Origin: Geosiphon pyriformis
Taxonomy: Eukaryota > Glomeromycota > Glomeromycetes > Archaeosporales > Geosiphonaceae
Assembly: GCA_016748015.1 (NCBI GenBank)
Contig: JAAOMT010000577.1
Span: forward strand, 1,881-65,880
Length of the DNA: 64,000 nt
Direction of reading: 5' to 3'
Shown: positions 12,696-24,166 of the stretch, one piece after another
Numbering within the stretch: position 1 is the first letter of the stretch
Layout of the letters: each line of letters starts with the position of its first letter
Made by a program: the position numbers and the translations under genes
The notes under the pieces: model-generated
Databases searched by the model: none
Told to the model about the DNA's origin: nothing
Seen by the model: the letters and a program-made list of their open reading frames with translations, nothing else

Positions 12696-13856
12696 TTAAA
12701 ATAAATCGAAATTAAAAATTTCCGAAAGATCGCGAATTATTAGCATGTTTTTTCTTCTATTATCAGCATCATTTTTCAAAAGATTTCTCCTAAGTAACAG
12801 GGAATTAAATCCAATCTGCTTGGCTCCTTCATAATCTCTGTTTTATATTAAAAGTGTAAGAATTCTTAAAAAAAAAAATTAATTGAACTAAAACAATAAA
12901 TCTAATTCAATTGAACTCTTACCCAATTTCGTCATCTCCAACATGCAAAATTTCTTGTTCTTTGATTTCATCGTCGAATTCTAAAGCTTTTTGGAAAATC
13001 ATAGGGGACGGTTTTTCATAACCCACTTCACTACTCACAAGTACAAAATCCCAAAATTTTCCAATTCCAAGAGATGATAATACTTTGGCTGATTCAATGA
13101 AAATGAATAAGACAAAATAAAAGATATCAAATGATTCAAACTGAAGTAAATGGTTGAATACCTACGCGTTCATCTGAATTACTTATAACACCCAATTTGA
13201 TGTTGCGTGAATGTAATTCTTTGAGAACTGGTTTAGTGTCGGGGTACAGCCTATAAGCGTCCGATGTAGAAAACTTTTTGTACAGGGAATCGGCGAGAAC
13301 ACCGATCTTAGAGGAAAGTACTAATCGATTTATGTTATTGAAAAAAATTTTCACTCATAAATCATTTACAATCCATCTAGAAATACCGAAACGGGTTAAT
13401 CAGCAAATTTTTACCTTTTTCATCGACTCCAGCACCAAGATATGTTAATCTAACAACCTTAATTAGATTTTTTCATTAACGGGAAGATGCGAAAAATGTA
13501 AAAAAAATTGACTTTGACAATTTCAAAAGAAGTACCTGATTCCACCAATATTGACTTGTCATTTTATGAGAATAACCGTAATTAGGGTATCTTTGCCTCA
13601 TGGTAGCAAAAGCATTTTTGAAGCTTTTATTTATGTCCGCTTCATTTGTTTTCATGTGATGTCTTAATGCTTCCTTGACCTAAAAATGAGTTTTTTTAGT
13701 TAATTTAATTATTGATTCGAGAAATATTCTCGTAGGAAAGTTTGAAAGGTAAAAATCGTAAAATTGATTTACATATAAATGCCCGATATTGCCACCTTGT
13801 GGCCGATAAAGTGTTCCAAATGCATCAAAAGTAATGAGTTTAATAATATTAGGCAT
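12696..13856 (-). CDS. HAD-superfamily hydrolase, HDHD3/REG-2-like
   Basis: Six exons join in frame to 245 codons plus stop: 13773-13856, 13536-13679, 13415-13457, 13162-13320, 12923-13088 and 12696-12837. Motif I is ITFDAFGTLYRP at residues 8-19, with nucleophile Asp11. Motif II is GVISNSDERV, the motif III Lys is in GYEKPSPMIF, and motif IV is HVGDDEIGDYEGA. These match the REG-2/HDHD3 branch of haloacid-dehalogenase-like phosphohydrolases, whose members are about 240-260 residues. The second Asp of the usual DxDGT is Phe here, which is common in this branch. The substrate is unknown; a cytosolic small-molecule phosphatase role is the family-level guess. Intron phases are consistent throughout and no stop interrupts the model. 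Confidence 0.9.
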
Positions 13857-14039
13857 TTAAAATATTAAGATTTTTAAGTGTTCCAAGCAAGAAGGAAATT
13901 AGCATCTAGATTTGGAAAATCAAAATTTCCATCTGTTAAATTACTTTTGGTAGGTTTGTCTGATTAGCCTAAGATTTAACTATAGGGGTAAATTTAAGAT
14001 ATCCAAACATTTGATCAGAAAAAAAAACTACTCCATAGC

Positions 14040-14234
14040 TTGGATTATTCAGAATATACAGGAAGCAAAATTGAGGTATTAAAACCTGGAAGCTTTGAAA
14101 TTGAAGAGGAGGATTTTATTGAGATCAATTTCAAAAATGTCTATACTGTCTGGAAAGACAAAGATCTCTGGAATTTTGACTCTTCAATAGATTATTTTCA
14201 AAGAACAAAAAACAGGCTATTTCTCCTCTCTTGA
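14040..14234 (+). other. Short uncharacterised coding-like fragment
   Basis: A 64-codon open stretch without a credible ATG start, rich in acidic residues (SFEIEEEDFIEINF, VWKDKDLWNFDSS). Codon use looks more protein-like than its surroundings. It could be one exon or a gene fragment of a repeat family. No neighbouring exon could be joined convincingly. Confidence 0.25.
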
Positions 14235-14489
14235 AAAAATATTTTTCAATTATCAAAAATTGCTCCTTTTAAAGAATTAAACCTAAATTTATCTAGACAT
14301 TCACAACTATTAAGAAGTATACTGAAGAAAATTGGTTGGTGAAAAGTTGGTTTAACATATCTATATATCTACCAAAAAACTTAATTTCTCATGCCTAAAA
14401 ATTTCAGTTTGCCTAAATTGAGAATTACCATCATATTCATCTATACTACTATAAGTATGGGAAGTTCCTTGATAATAAGAAAAATATTT

Positions 14490-15400
14490 TATAAAATTCT
14501 AACGTATTTTCAGGTAGAATAGGAATACATGACTTTTTGATAATCTGAACGGCATCTTTTGACAATTTGTATTTATTATTCAAGTTTCCAAACCTTTATT
14601 ATATAACTCCAGTTTGGGTGTTTTCTAGCTAATAATTTTGAAATTGCTTTGTCCATATCGCAATCGATCTGAAATCTTTAGGCTTTGCCCAAATTATAGT
14701 GCATATATTAAACCATTCAATCTTCAAACAACATTATGAGAAAGTAAGAAAATTTGTGTAATTATTGCTTTGTGAACAGGGTGCATTGTCCTCTTGGAAA
14801 AAAAAATTTCTTTAGTCTGGCGGGTAATTGTTTTGAAAATAGGAATTGCATGGATGGCAAGCAAGTAAATCTTGAAATAATTTTCCAGAAATTGAACCTA
14901 TAAGTGAAATAATGGGTCCCAATTTTAAAAAAGAAAAGCCTGCCCAAAATATTCTTTGAGAAGGTTTCAGAATCTTCACGATATTATTCCCCTAGTTTAT
15001 GTCACATCTTTCCCTATCCAGACTTTTGAGAAAAAGTGGACTCATCTGTCCCGAATATCCATTTTCCAGTCGTTTATAGTCCAATGCCTTCTTTCTATAG
15101 CTTATACAAGTCGTTTTCTACTGAAATCATTGGTTTCATGCGAGGAATACAGGAATTTACGTTTTCTTTGCTTGTAGAAACAGGTTTGTTGCTATATTCT
15201 TTTGACATTTTCAGGTGTCAAAAATAGGTGGTTCTCCTAATTCATGAGCCTGCAAATACTCGTGTAACAGTTGTACGATAACATTCTAGAGTTTTCGCAA
15301 TCCCAGTATTATTATGACCCGAGTTTTTGCTATAATAATGGCTCCTTTTCGCATAGAAGTAAGTTCTTTGGCAAGACCTATTACATGCGACGAATCAACA
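14490..15400 (-). pseudogene. Tc1/mariner-type transposase, heavily decayed
   Basis: Read on the minus strand in shifting frames, the region recalls a Tc1-type transposase in the right order. An N-terminal helix-turn-helix-like part comes first (VIGLAKELTSMRKGAIIIAK). It is followed by HWTINDWKMDI before the first catalytic Asp region and by LPARLKKFFFQEDNAPC with the second Asp (in a neighbouring frame). A C-terminal tail reads IVKRCRSDYQKVMYSY. At least four frame changes and many stops make it non-functional. The assignment rests on known Tc1 motif order; terminal inverted repeats were not found. Confidence 0.72.
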
Positions 15401-16596
15401 AATACAAAGGGTTAAATTCAAACAAATACAAAGCGTTAAATTCAAACAAATAAAAATTCATGGTAACTCTCGTTAACTATAATAAAAATTGATGGCTTTA
15501 ATCCGAAGATCAATAAAAACACGATCAATTTTCGGATTAAATGGTCAATTGTTTATTAGCTCTAATAAAATCCAAGATTTATTATAAACCAAAATAAGAA
15601 AAACTTCACCTGTTGTACATATTTTACATACATCATCACAACTCATAAAAGCAAACATAATTTCCTTACTTTTTACTTATAAAGTGTTGAATAGTCTTTG
15701 TGGCTTGATAAAGTATTATTTTTTAAGATCATATTAGCAAAGCAATTTAACATAAAAGAATTTACAGTACATGACATTTTGAAAAAAAAAAAGTAAAAAT
15801 TTAAGCCCATAAATCCTTAGCATTATAACTTGACTAAGTAAATAATGCAGATTTTTCAATTTCTTATTTCAAAAGACTAACAATTTTGCTTAATTGATAA
15901 AGAATAATGATTTTAAAGAAATTCAAAAACTTTTTATCAAAATAAAATTTTATAAAATAAAATGAAATAAATTATAATAAAAATAAATAAATTAAAAACA
16001 AATTATAAAAAAAATAAATTAAGTTAAAATAAAATAAAACATTTAGATTTAATATGATGAAAAAAAAATACATTAATAAATAATATATTTTTTTTTATAA
16101 TTAAAAATTCAATATAATTCTTAGAAATTTTAGCATTTAAATATTTTTTTTAAGTTTTCTTTTTAATTCTTTCCAAAAATGTTCAATATATTTAAGTAGA
16201 CGAGCCAATCTTGAATTGAATTGAATTGATTTTTTGCATCCACCTTTTGCTTTATTCTAATTAATAATTGCTTTTTATCGTAAAAAGACTTGCCTCTTTT
16301 TAAAATTTAAGGCTATACAATTTTTTAGGATTACAAAAAAAAATATGGATAGATCCATTCAAAACTAAACAACAGCCCCAATTGACTAAATATCTATTTG
16401 AAGATTGACACAAAAGATATGAAAAATATTTAATTTCTCTAGCTTCATCTTTTTACAGATTATCAAAACATTTTTTAGGACTCTTCCATGATGCAAAGTG
16501 CAATTCAATATGGGATAACAAACATAAATATTTTTTTCATGGAATGAAGCAAGATGATCAAAAGAATTATTAAAACACAATGTGGCATCGCAGAGG

Positions 16597-16682
16597 AAAA
16601 AAACGAACGAACTAACGAACGAACGAACGAACGAGCGAACGAATGAACGAATGAACGAACGAACGAACGAACGAACGAAAGA
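16597..16682. repeat. (ACGA)n microsatellite
   Basis: About twenty imperfect copies of a tetranucleotide ACGA/ACGG-like unit (AACGAACG...), grading into AAAG at the right end. The open frame across it (TNERTNERTNER) is a translation of the repeat and not a gene. Confidence 0.9.
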
Positions 16683-17240
16683 AAGAAAAATATTACTGTT
16701 TAGTATGTCTCATTATTATGTCCATCAGTTAGTAGCTCAATTAAAAGACCACTTATTAGGAATTGCTAGACCGATTTAACTTTGTTAATTACAAAAAAAA
16801 ATTTTAAGTATAGAAATGAAAATACATTTTTATTCGGACTATATAATACCCGAAATTTCGTCATAAATCAAATATGAAAAACCTACCCCTGACTTTTAGT
16901 TATACATTTTTCATTTGATTTCTAAAATCAAGATATCTTTAGTTGATGATAATTGTCATTTTTAAAGTTTGAAAAATCCCGTTTTTTAGTAGTACCGTTT
17001 CAGTATATTGGGATCTGAAAATCTCGGTGTGATATATATATATATATTTTTGTCGTAAATTTAATCACGGAGCAATATTTATCCAAATTTTTTTTTTGAT
17101 ATCATCGATGATGAGATTGATCCGAAGATTTACGAGCGTATCTAATTAAAGGTAAATTACTTTAGTGAAATAACTTGGCTTCCAATAATGAAATAAGATT
17201 TATGGCAAATAATTTAATCAAAGAAACATTAAACATGCTA

Positions 17241-17316
17241 TAAATACATGAAATATACAAATCATAAATAATTATTTGTAAATACATGAAATATACACAT
17301 CATAAACAATTATTTG
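17241..17316. repeat. Tandem duplication of a 38-base unit
   Basis: Two adjacent copies of a 38-base unit beginning TAAATACATGAAATATAC (17241-17278 and 17279-17316) differ at only two positions, suggesting a recent local duplication. Confidence 0.75.
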
Positions 17317-18258
17317 TAATCAAAGTAAAAAACTTTGTAAAAACCAAAAAACTTACAAGTTTAAAGTTGAACATGTAATTTTTTGTATATAGGTCACCAA
17401 CGGCCAAAATTATTATTAAATTCAAAAGTTGATAGAGAAAATTTTGAAATTACAATTAATATAATTTGATTAGGAATTTCTTTTCTAAGTTCTTATATTG
17501 AAATTTGATCAAGTTATCCCGAACGTTATCTCCTAATAAATATGTGGAGGACGCAAGTAATTGGATGAAAAAATTAGATTGATGTTTTATGAAATTAATA
17601 AAAAGTTAAAAAATTTTCATCCTAAAATTTTTATCTATAGATACTTTAAAAATTAATATTTTTCCTAAAATCCGTTGAAAAATTCGGGACTAATTTTAAG
17701 AGAAAAGATAAAAGTAATGTAACTATCAAGCTCTTGATCGAAAAAAATTTACATCTTTTTCGTTCATCCATGATTAATTACGAACCATGTGTTAAATCTT
17801 CCGAGAAAATCCTAATACATGAACGCGTTTCAAAAAAAAATTTTTTTTTTTTTTTTTTTTTTTAATTAATCCCAAATATTACTGATATTTGCGCGACGAC
17901 TATCGATAACATTTGTATTTAAACTAAAGCTGTGAAAAAGTTTTAAACCTCAAAAATATTTCAAAGTTCTTATAAATATTAAAAAGCAACGATTTCTCCC
18001 AAAATTCATATAAAAAGTTTTTATTGAAAAATCTTTTTTTCTAAAAATTTCTTTTCTTTTATACTAAAAATTTTGAGATATAAAACCTTGAAGGTACTCT
18101 CTAAAGTTTTTTTAACAAGTCTCAGGAACAAAGTATATATATATATATATCCTAGAAGTTTATAATTAGCAATTAACAAATAGTTAAAACGCGTCCTTCT
18201 TTTATAATTCCTTTATAATTTGTAAATTTTTACTTTTTCTTTTAAAAAAAAATATAAA

Positions 18259-19006
18259 ATGGGAAAGCTTGTGTGGAGTCAATGGGCAAATCTTATCGCA
18301 ATTACGGCTGGCGTTTGTAAGTATTTTAAGGATAATTATAATAAACTATTGATAATATTTTTTAAAGATTTTATTAAATATATATAATTTTATGATATCT
18401 TTAGTTCAAATAGTTGGAGGAATTTTTGGACTTTTTTATCGTATCGCGATGTTTGGCGGAGTAACTACGTAAGTTTTCTTTACATTTTTAAAGGGGGTTA
18501 AAACTGTAAATATGTTAAACTTAAAATTTGAAATTTTTTTTTGTTACACTTTAGAATTTTCAATGAATTTGTCAATCCTATCAACTATTTAGCTATATTC
18601 ACCATGTAAGTTTTGAGTTTATTCCCTCCCCCTCTCCCTTTCCCTTTCCCTTTCCCTTTCCCTTTCCCTTTCCATCTCCCTCTCTCCCTCTTTACAAATT
18701 TAATTTTAACTATTTCCCTAACTTTTGAAATCAAATCATCAAATATTTAATTTTTTTAGAGTCTCTGGATTCATTATTCTCTTTATCGAATATCCTATAC
18801 AGCCTTTCAAAAATTTTTTAATAATAACGTTATACCTCCCACGCATTTTACTCTACCTCATAATATCCGGTATCTCAATCTTAAACTATCAAAACGTCAA
18901 CCCAGCTGTATATCTTCATATCGCAACAATTATGTACGCTACTGCTATGGTAAAGGGCGAAAATAAACACCGATCAACTGGGAATCGAGTGAATCAAATG
19001 GTCTGA
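18259..19006 (+). CDS. Small fungal integral membrane protein (DUF7727-like)
   Basis: Four exons give 139 residues: 18259-18316, 18405-18468, 18555-18605 and 18760-19006. The sequence starts MGKLVWSQWANLIAITAGV and contains about four hydrophobic segments: residues ~8-32, ~48-75 (NYLAIFTI, SGFIILFIEY), ~85-105 and ~110-128. The layout, opening MGKLVW..W, FIEYP and a final short polar tail match my memory of a conserved uncharacterised fungal membrane family (Pfam DUF7727), though that name is recalled and not checked. No function is known. Intron 3 carries a CCCTTT microsatellite. Splice phases are all consistent. Confidence 0.8.
18623..18692. repeat. (CCCTTT)n pyrimidine microsatellite inside an intron
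   Basis: A purely pyrimidine tract built on CCCTTT lies within intron 3 of the membrane-protein gene, upstream of the acceptor at 18759. It may enlarge the polypyrimidine region of the intron. Confidence 0.9.
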
Positions 19007-19731
19007 TCGAATTCTGACTTCAATTTCTAAAAGGCCTGGATAACTGCAAATCTTGTTTTAAAAAGTTTGGTCAACTTTTTCCTTGTATATTTTTTTTTTT
19101 TCTAAAGAGACATTTCATTTTATTAGATTAAACATTTGAATTTTTCATTTTCGGCTAAAAGAAAATTCCTTGATAGGAATTTGGAGTGAATTTTTATTGA
19201 TTGAAGATCATCCAAATATTTTAACTTCTCCCCCTTTTGTTTCATTTCGGACAATTTTAATTTATATATTATTATTATTTTTTCACGTTGTACATTACCA
19301 TATCACAAAAAATCATTTCTTTTCCCCTCAGAAATCTTTTGAAAATTTTATAGAGCTCAAATTTAAAAAATGTAGAAATCATGAGTCCTTGCTGGCCTGA
19401 CTCAGTTTTGATGTTGTCGTTGTTGCTGTTGTTGTTGTTGTTGTTGTTGTTGTTGTCGTCAAAATAGAAATAAATTTAAAAAGTATCACGAATTAAAAAC
19501 ACTCAAAAATTTACATTTTTTGAAACTTGTCTTTTTCTCCTCTGATATTTGTTTAAAGGAACTGCATTTCGAATTTTAGATTTAAAAAGAATTTTAGGTT
19601 TAGAATTTCTGGAATACTTGAACTTTTGAAATTTTCTAATAGGAAATGTATATCTAATTTATCAAAAGAAATTTTTTTCTCTTGAAAAACACAATATCTT
19701 AATATATTTATCAAAGGCAAATGATGATTTT

Positions 19732-19765
<34 letters not shown>

Positions 19766-20319
19766 TTAAATTTTTGGACCGTTACCTATAAACTTTAAAA
19801 TAGTGGCTTTAATTTGTCCAGAAATTAAAGTTGAAATAAAATCTAAAAAATTATGAGTAGAATCACTTGACATATTTTGTGGAAAATTTACCTCAAATTT
19901 ATGAATTTTGATATAATCCCGTAAAGCTAATCTAATTTATTTTAAACAAATTGGGAACACACACAATGAAAACATTTTTTTTTTTTTTTTTTGAATAAGA
20001 CTTTTAAAATTAAAAACTCCTGATTACCAAACTTTAATATATACAAAGTAACTTATCTGTAGAACAAAATATCATGTATCTTTAAAACAAGTGGGATAAA
20101 GTTTTTGATTTTCTTTTTATTTTATCAGAGTAAATACATAAACCATGTAAAATATATATATATATATATTTTTTTTACGTGTCAAAGATATTTTTAATTA
20201 ATTTTTAATAAAATCCTTTTCATTTAAATAATAGTTTCATTTATATATAAATATATAACAAGTTTTTTTTTTAATTAATATTTTTGCTATGATTAAATGT
20301 TTTTAATCTATTTGTTTTA

Positions 20320-20376
20320 GCTTTTTTTTTGTTTTGTTTTTTGTTTTGTTTTAGTTTTTTTTTGTTTTTGTTTTGT

Positions 20377-20408
<32 letters not shown>

Positions 20409-20460
20409 ATGTTTTTGTTTTTTTTTGGTTTTGGTTTTGGTTTTGGTTTTGGTTTTGTAT
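20320..20460 (+). repeat. TTTTG / TTTATG / TTTTGG repeat array
   Basis: The plus strand has only T and G over most of this stretch, changing unit from TTTTG through TTTATG to TTTTGG. The last part (about 20428-20457) contains five or more GG doublets at six-base spacing, which could form a two-layer G-quadruplex. Confidence 0.85.
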
Positions 20461-20568
20461 TGTTTTAGAAAAAAATATAAAAATAAAAATAAAAAAGTGT
20501 AAAATAAAATTTCTTTTTTTTTTTTTTTTTTTTTTACAAATAATTTTTTATTTTTAAAAATACAAGTA

Positions 20569-20570
<2 letters not shown>

Positions 20571-20633
<63 letters not shown>
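20571..20633. repeat. (AAT)n microsatellite
   Basis: About 21 uninterrupted AAT units. Confidence 0.95.
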
Positions 20634-20634
<1 letters not shown>

Positions 20635-21252
20635 CATAATCATTAAAATTAAAATTTTTTTTTTATTTGATTTCTCTTATAAAAAAAAATTCTTTATTTT
20701 ATAATAAATTAATTGTATTTTAAATTAAATTTGTAATATAATAAAATAATATAAGTAATATAGTAATAAAATAAAATAATATAATAATAAAATAATAATA
20801 TAGTAATAAAGTAATAATATAGTAATAAAGTAATATAGTAATATAGTATTAATTAATTATTGTTTAATTATTGTTTGAAATACAAATTTATAAAATACCA
20901 TTTGTTTTGTTTTTTTTTCTTTATAATTTTTTTTTTTAAAAAACAAATGGAAAAATTTCTGATACCCATTCATATATATATCTATATATCTGTAGTATAT
21001 CAAAGAGAAATCTTTGCAAAAAAAAAAAAAAAAGTGTTTAAATGCAATAGAAATTCTTTGATAGCTATAGTTGATCGATTTAATCTATTCGGATCAAATC
21101 AAATACTAACTCAAGTGTACATGTTATTTATCCAATTTCTTATTACAATCTCTGACTATATATATATATTTTTTATCTACGTTTTTAATAATCACTAATT
21201 TCAAATGTTTAACACATAAAACATATCAAACATGCAATACTTCGCTTTTAAC

Positions 21253-22833
21253 TTAATAATTTCCATCTGGTTGGAATACGTGATTTAATCTTCGTTCTGC
21301 GCTACTATGATCATTTTGCAAAGCTTTCTTGTACCAAAGGATGGCACTATGAAGATCGATTAGAGTCCCTCGCCCATAATAATATAGTTCCCCAAGTTTA
21401 CATTGAGCATAAGGGTCACCATCTTCGGCTGATTTTAGATACCAATAAAAGGCTTTTTGAAAATCGACAGGCGTCCCAAGGCCTGAATGATGACAATAGC
21501 CGAGATAATATTCACCTTGAGGATCATTGGCAAGCGCCGATTTTTCATACCATTCGTATGCCGCAGTTAAGTTTACAGGGGTACCAATTCCATTTTCATA
21601 ACAATAAGCCTTGTTCAAAACGTAAATTGATATATAAATGAGACCATGAAGCGATAATTGAACATCAAAAATAATAAAATGCAAATTAAACACACAGACA
21701 CACACACACCAAGTTATTTTGACCTCTCGTATATCCACCATTTGCCGATTTCTGGAACCAGTAAAAAGCTTCTTTATCATCTTGAGGTGTACCAATACAT
21801 TTTCGATAACAATGTCCAAACCCACATTGACCATAGGCATCACCAGCTTCAGCTGCTCTTTGATACCAGAAAAAAGCCCTTAACTCATTAACCTCTGTAC
21901 CAATTCCTTTCTGATAATAATATGCTAATGTGGCTTGTGCGTCTATGTCACCACCTCGAGCAGATTTTAAGTACCATTTAAATGCAATTGATTCATCTTT
22001 TTTGACACCAACACCTTTCTCAAAACATTTGGCGAAATTGTATTGAGCAGCAGTGCTTCCATTCTTTGCCGAAATTTCATACCACTCAAACGCTTTCTTA
22101 TCATCTTTTACCGTACCAATTCCATCTCGATAACAATGAGCAAGCAGGTTTTGACTGTATATACCTTTCATCTCTGACCCTTTTTTGTAAGATTCGAAAG
22201 CCATTTTCCAATCAGCATGTGTCCCGATGCCCTAAATTCAAAAATTTATCGACTCTTTAATCACTACCCAAGAAAATTTTTTGATTCAAGAGGAAATTGT
22301 CAAATCATTTCTTTATCCCATTGATTTACTAATCTCACATGTTCGTAACAAAAGCCCAGTAAACAATGAAATTCGTCTCGATCATCGTCACCCATAAGAT
22401 CCTTAAAGAATCTCGGTGGATCTTGTTTATGCTCTGCCAAGTGTTCTGTAAGCTGGACAGCCATTCTATCGAAATATTCGCCTCGAAACAGTGCATCGGC
22501 GAAAATTTTTAATGTTTTTTCGATGAATGGCGGTTTGTTGCCAAAATTTTGACGGTGAGCTGTTATTCCTTGTATTAGATTGTCAATTGTCATTGAAATT
22601 GATAAATTTTACATTGATCAAATTCTATTCGAGCTAATATTTATACCATGTTTGATCCCTATATTGACATTGATCGGGTGTGATTGCTCCCGCGTGTTCA
22701 ATGCATCATTTTTTTGTGATATTTCGCTTGAAGCACCATCCGCCATAACGATGTCGGTATCAAGAATAACAGATTTGTGTGATTTAAAAGCTTCAGATAT
22801 TTTAATGTAAAGATTCAAGGAGGCAGTTGACAT
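21253..22833 (-). CDS. Sel1-repeat protein, about 431 aa
   Basis: Four exons in frame: 22647-22833, 22339-22568, 21710-22231 and 21253-21609. The N-terminal ~145 residues (from MSTASLNLYIKISEAFKSHK to FHCLLGFCYEH) have no recognised domain. They are followed by about eight Sel1-type repeats, each close to 36 residues, with the signature GIGT..D..AF.WY.KSA..G. Such repeats form helical pairs that bind partner proteins; in this fungal group they are often attached to kinases. No catalytic domain is present here. An alternative start at 22593 (MTIDNLIQG) exists if the 78-base first intron is retained. The third intron starts within a GT microsatellite. The partner and role are unknown. Confidence 0.82.
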
Positions 22834-23125
22834 GATCCTGCTGCTGGTGATGATGATTATTTATTATGTGTTTGTAACTTTGAGAGAGGCAGGGTGACTT
22901 AATATATATATTATGTATTACTGACCGTGCCCAAACAAAATTAGTGTCTAGTCTTGTACAGCAGTATTGCATCGTCACACAAAACCGATATCGTTAAGAG
23001 TTAATCTTTGATTAAAGAATCAATCGGATCAAACAATAACGTCACCAGTCTTTGCCGATTTACATGCTTCAAAAATTCAGTCGTTTTTTTAAATGTGATC
23101 CTTTCTTGGATGAATAATATTTCAA
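22834..23125. promoter_or_regulatory. Short divergent intergenic region
   Basis: Some 290 bases separate the divergent starts of the Sel1 gene (minus) and the methyltransferase gene (plus), so both promoters must lie here or overlap the genes. A TATATATATT stretch at about 22901-22910 is TATA-like, but its direction cannot be assigned. Confidence 0.4.
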
Positions 23126-24166
23126 ATGGCTGATGAGGTTGAGATCTCTTGTATATTATTTGGGTGATCACTCAATTATTTCAAAAGATAATTTTGAATA
23201 TTCCTGTTTTATTCAAAGGAATCCATAGACACCTCACAATTTGAACAAGAAAGCTGGTACACTGATGCACTTGGCAAGTTTATTATTTTTTGTTTTTCGT
23301 ATAGGATGGACATATTTTAACTAACTTTATTTTACAGAATTTTGGTCTGATAAACCGGCCACTGTTGGTGGTATGCTTGGTGGCTATGACGCAATATCAA
23401 ACCTTGACATCAAAACTTCGCAAATCTTTCTGTCAGAATATGTAAAGGGAAAACGTGGGAAAGGAAACGCCCTCAAGACCCCACCACGTATATTAACAAA
23501 ACATGCATGTGATTGTGGTGCTGGGATCGGACGCATTTCCAAGCATTTTTTACTTAAAATATTCGATAAGGTTGATTTGGTCGAATGCACACCAAAGTTC
23601 ATAGAGCATGCCGAAAAAGAGTATTTGTTAAATGAGAAGAACGAAGGAAAAATAGACAAATTTTATTGTGTTGGATTACAAGAGTTTGATCCTGAACCCC
23701 AGAAGTATGATCTGATATGGTGCCAATGGGTACTCTTATATCTAAAGGATGAAGATTTAGTTTCCTTTTTGAAGAGGGCAAAGAACGGCTTAAAACAGAA
23801 TGGTATTATATGTCTTAAAGAAAATGTCTCTGTATTTGGTTATTCATTTCATGAAGATGATAGTAGTGTGACAAGGTAAGAATTTTTTTATTTTTTTATT
23901 ATCTTTTCTTTTCTTTTCTTTTCTAACTAAAAAATGATGCACAAAAATTTACCCAAAAAGATCTGATAAAATATTCAAAGAAATCTTTCAAAATTCTCGA
24001 CTGAAACTCTTGAAAGAGGCAACACAATATGGATTTCCAGAAGGGTTGTTTGAAGTCAAGATGTAACAAATTTTCACATTTTTTTGTATTTGCAAAATTT
24101 AGATCCCTTTTTCAAAAATTTTTTTTGTTTTGTTTTATAAGGTACGCGTTGGCGCCAGATGTTTGA
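23126..24166 (+). CDS. Alpha-N-terminal protein methyltransferase (NTMT1-like)
   Basis: Five exons, about 243 residues: 23126-23137, 23219-23273, 23338-23875, 23961-24062 and 24142-24166. The enzyme family methylates the alpha-amino group of proteins starting Met-X-Pro-Lys, using S-adenosylmethionine. Family landmarks are FWSDKPATVGGMLGGY, the SAM-binding DCGAGIGRISKHFL, YDLIWCQWVLLYL, KENV and the C-terminal YGFPEGLFEVKMYALAP. The length is close to human NTMT1 (223). The second intron has a GC donor (CTTG^GCAAGT...ACAG), needed for frame. The first intron boundary is ambiguous: both GAG^GTTGAG...AAAG^GAA and TCTT^GTATAT...ATAG^AC keep the frame. Expected location is nucleus/cytosol. Confidence 0.9.

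Larger units (their letters stand above)
15461..18258. other. Long intergenic region with microsatellites
   Basis: About 2.8 kb, strongly AT-rich at 15780-16150, with simple repeats listed separately (16597-16682, 17241-17316), a T tract near 17850 and a TA run near 18132-18150. No coding motif was recognised. The last ~100 bases are the likely promoter of the membrane-protein gene starting at 18259. Confidence 0.5.
19007..21252. other. Intergenic region dominated by simple repeats
   Basis: About 2.2 kb between convergent genes. It contains GTT runs (19411-19459 and 19733-19763), T tracts, a TTTTG/TTTTGG array (20320-20460), an AAT run (20571-20633) and a degenerate TAATA array (20735-20850). 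No gene is supported; the open frame near 20860-21198 is low-complexity. Confidence 0.6.

Noticed and set aside
16582-16779. Open frame with TNERTNER repeats
   Set aside because: It is the translation of an (ACGA)n microsatellite.
20428-20460. Telomere-like repeat
   Set aside because: TTTTGG is not the TTAGGG type expected for fungi of this group, and it lies inside the window between ordinary genes.
20860-21198. 112-codon open frame
   Set aside because: Starts with TTG in low-complexity T/A sequence; composition follows the DNA bias and no domain is seen.
21658-22810. Plus-strand open frames opposite the Sel1 gene
   Set aside because: They are antisense shadows of a well-supported Sel1 coding region.
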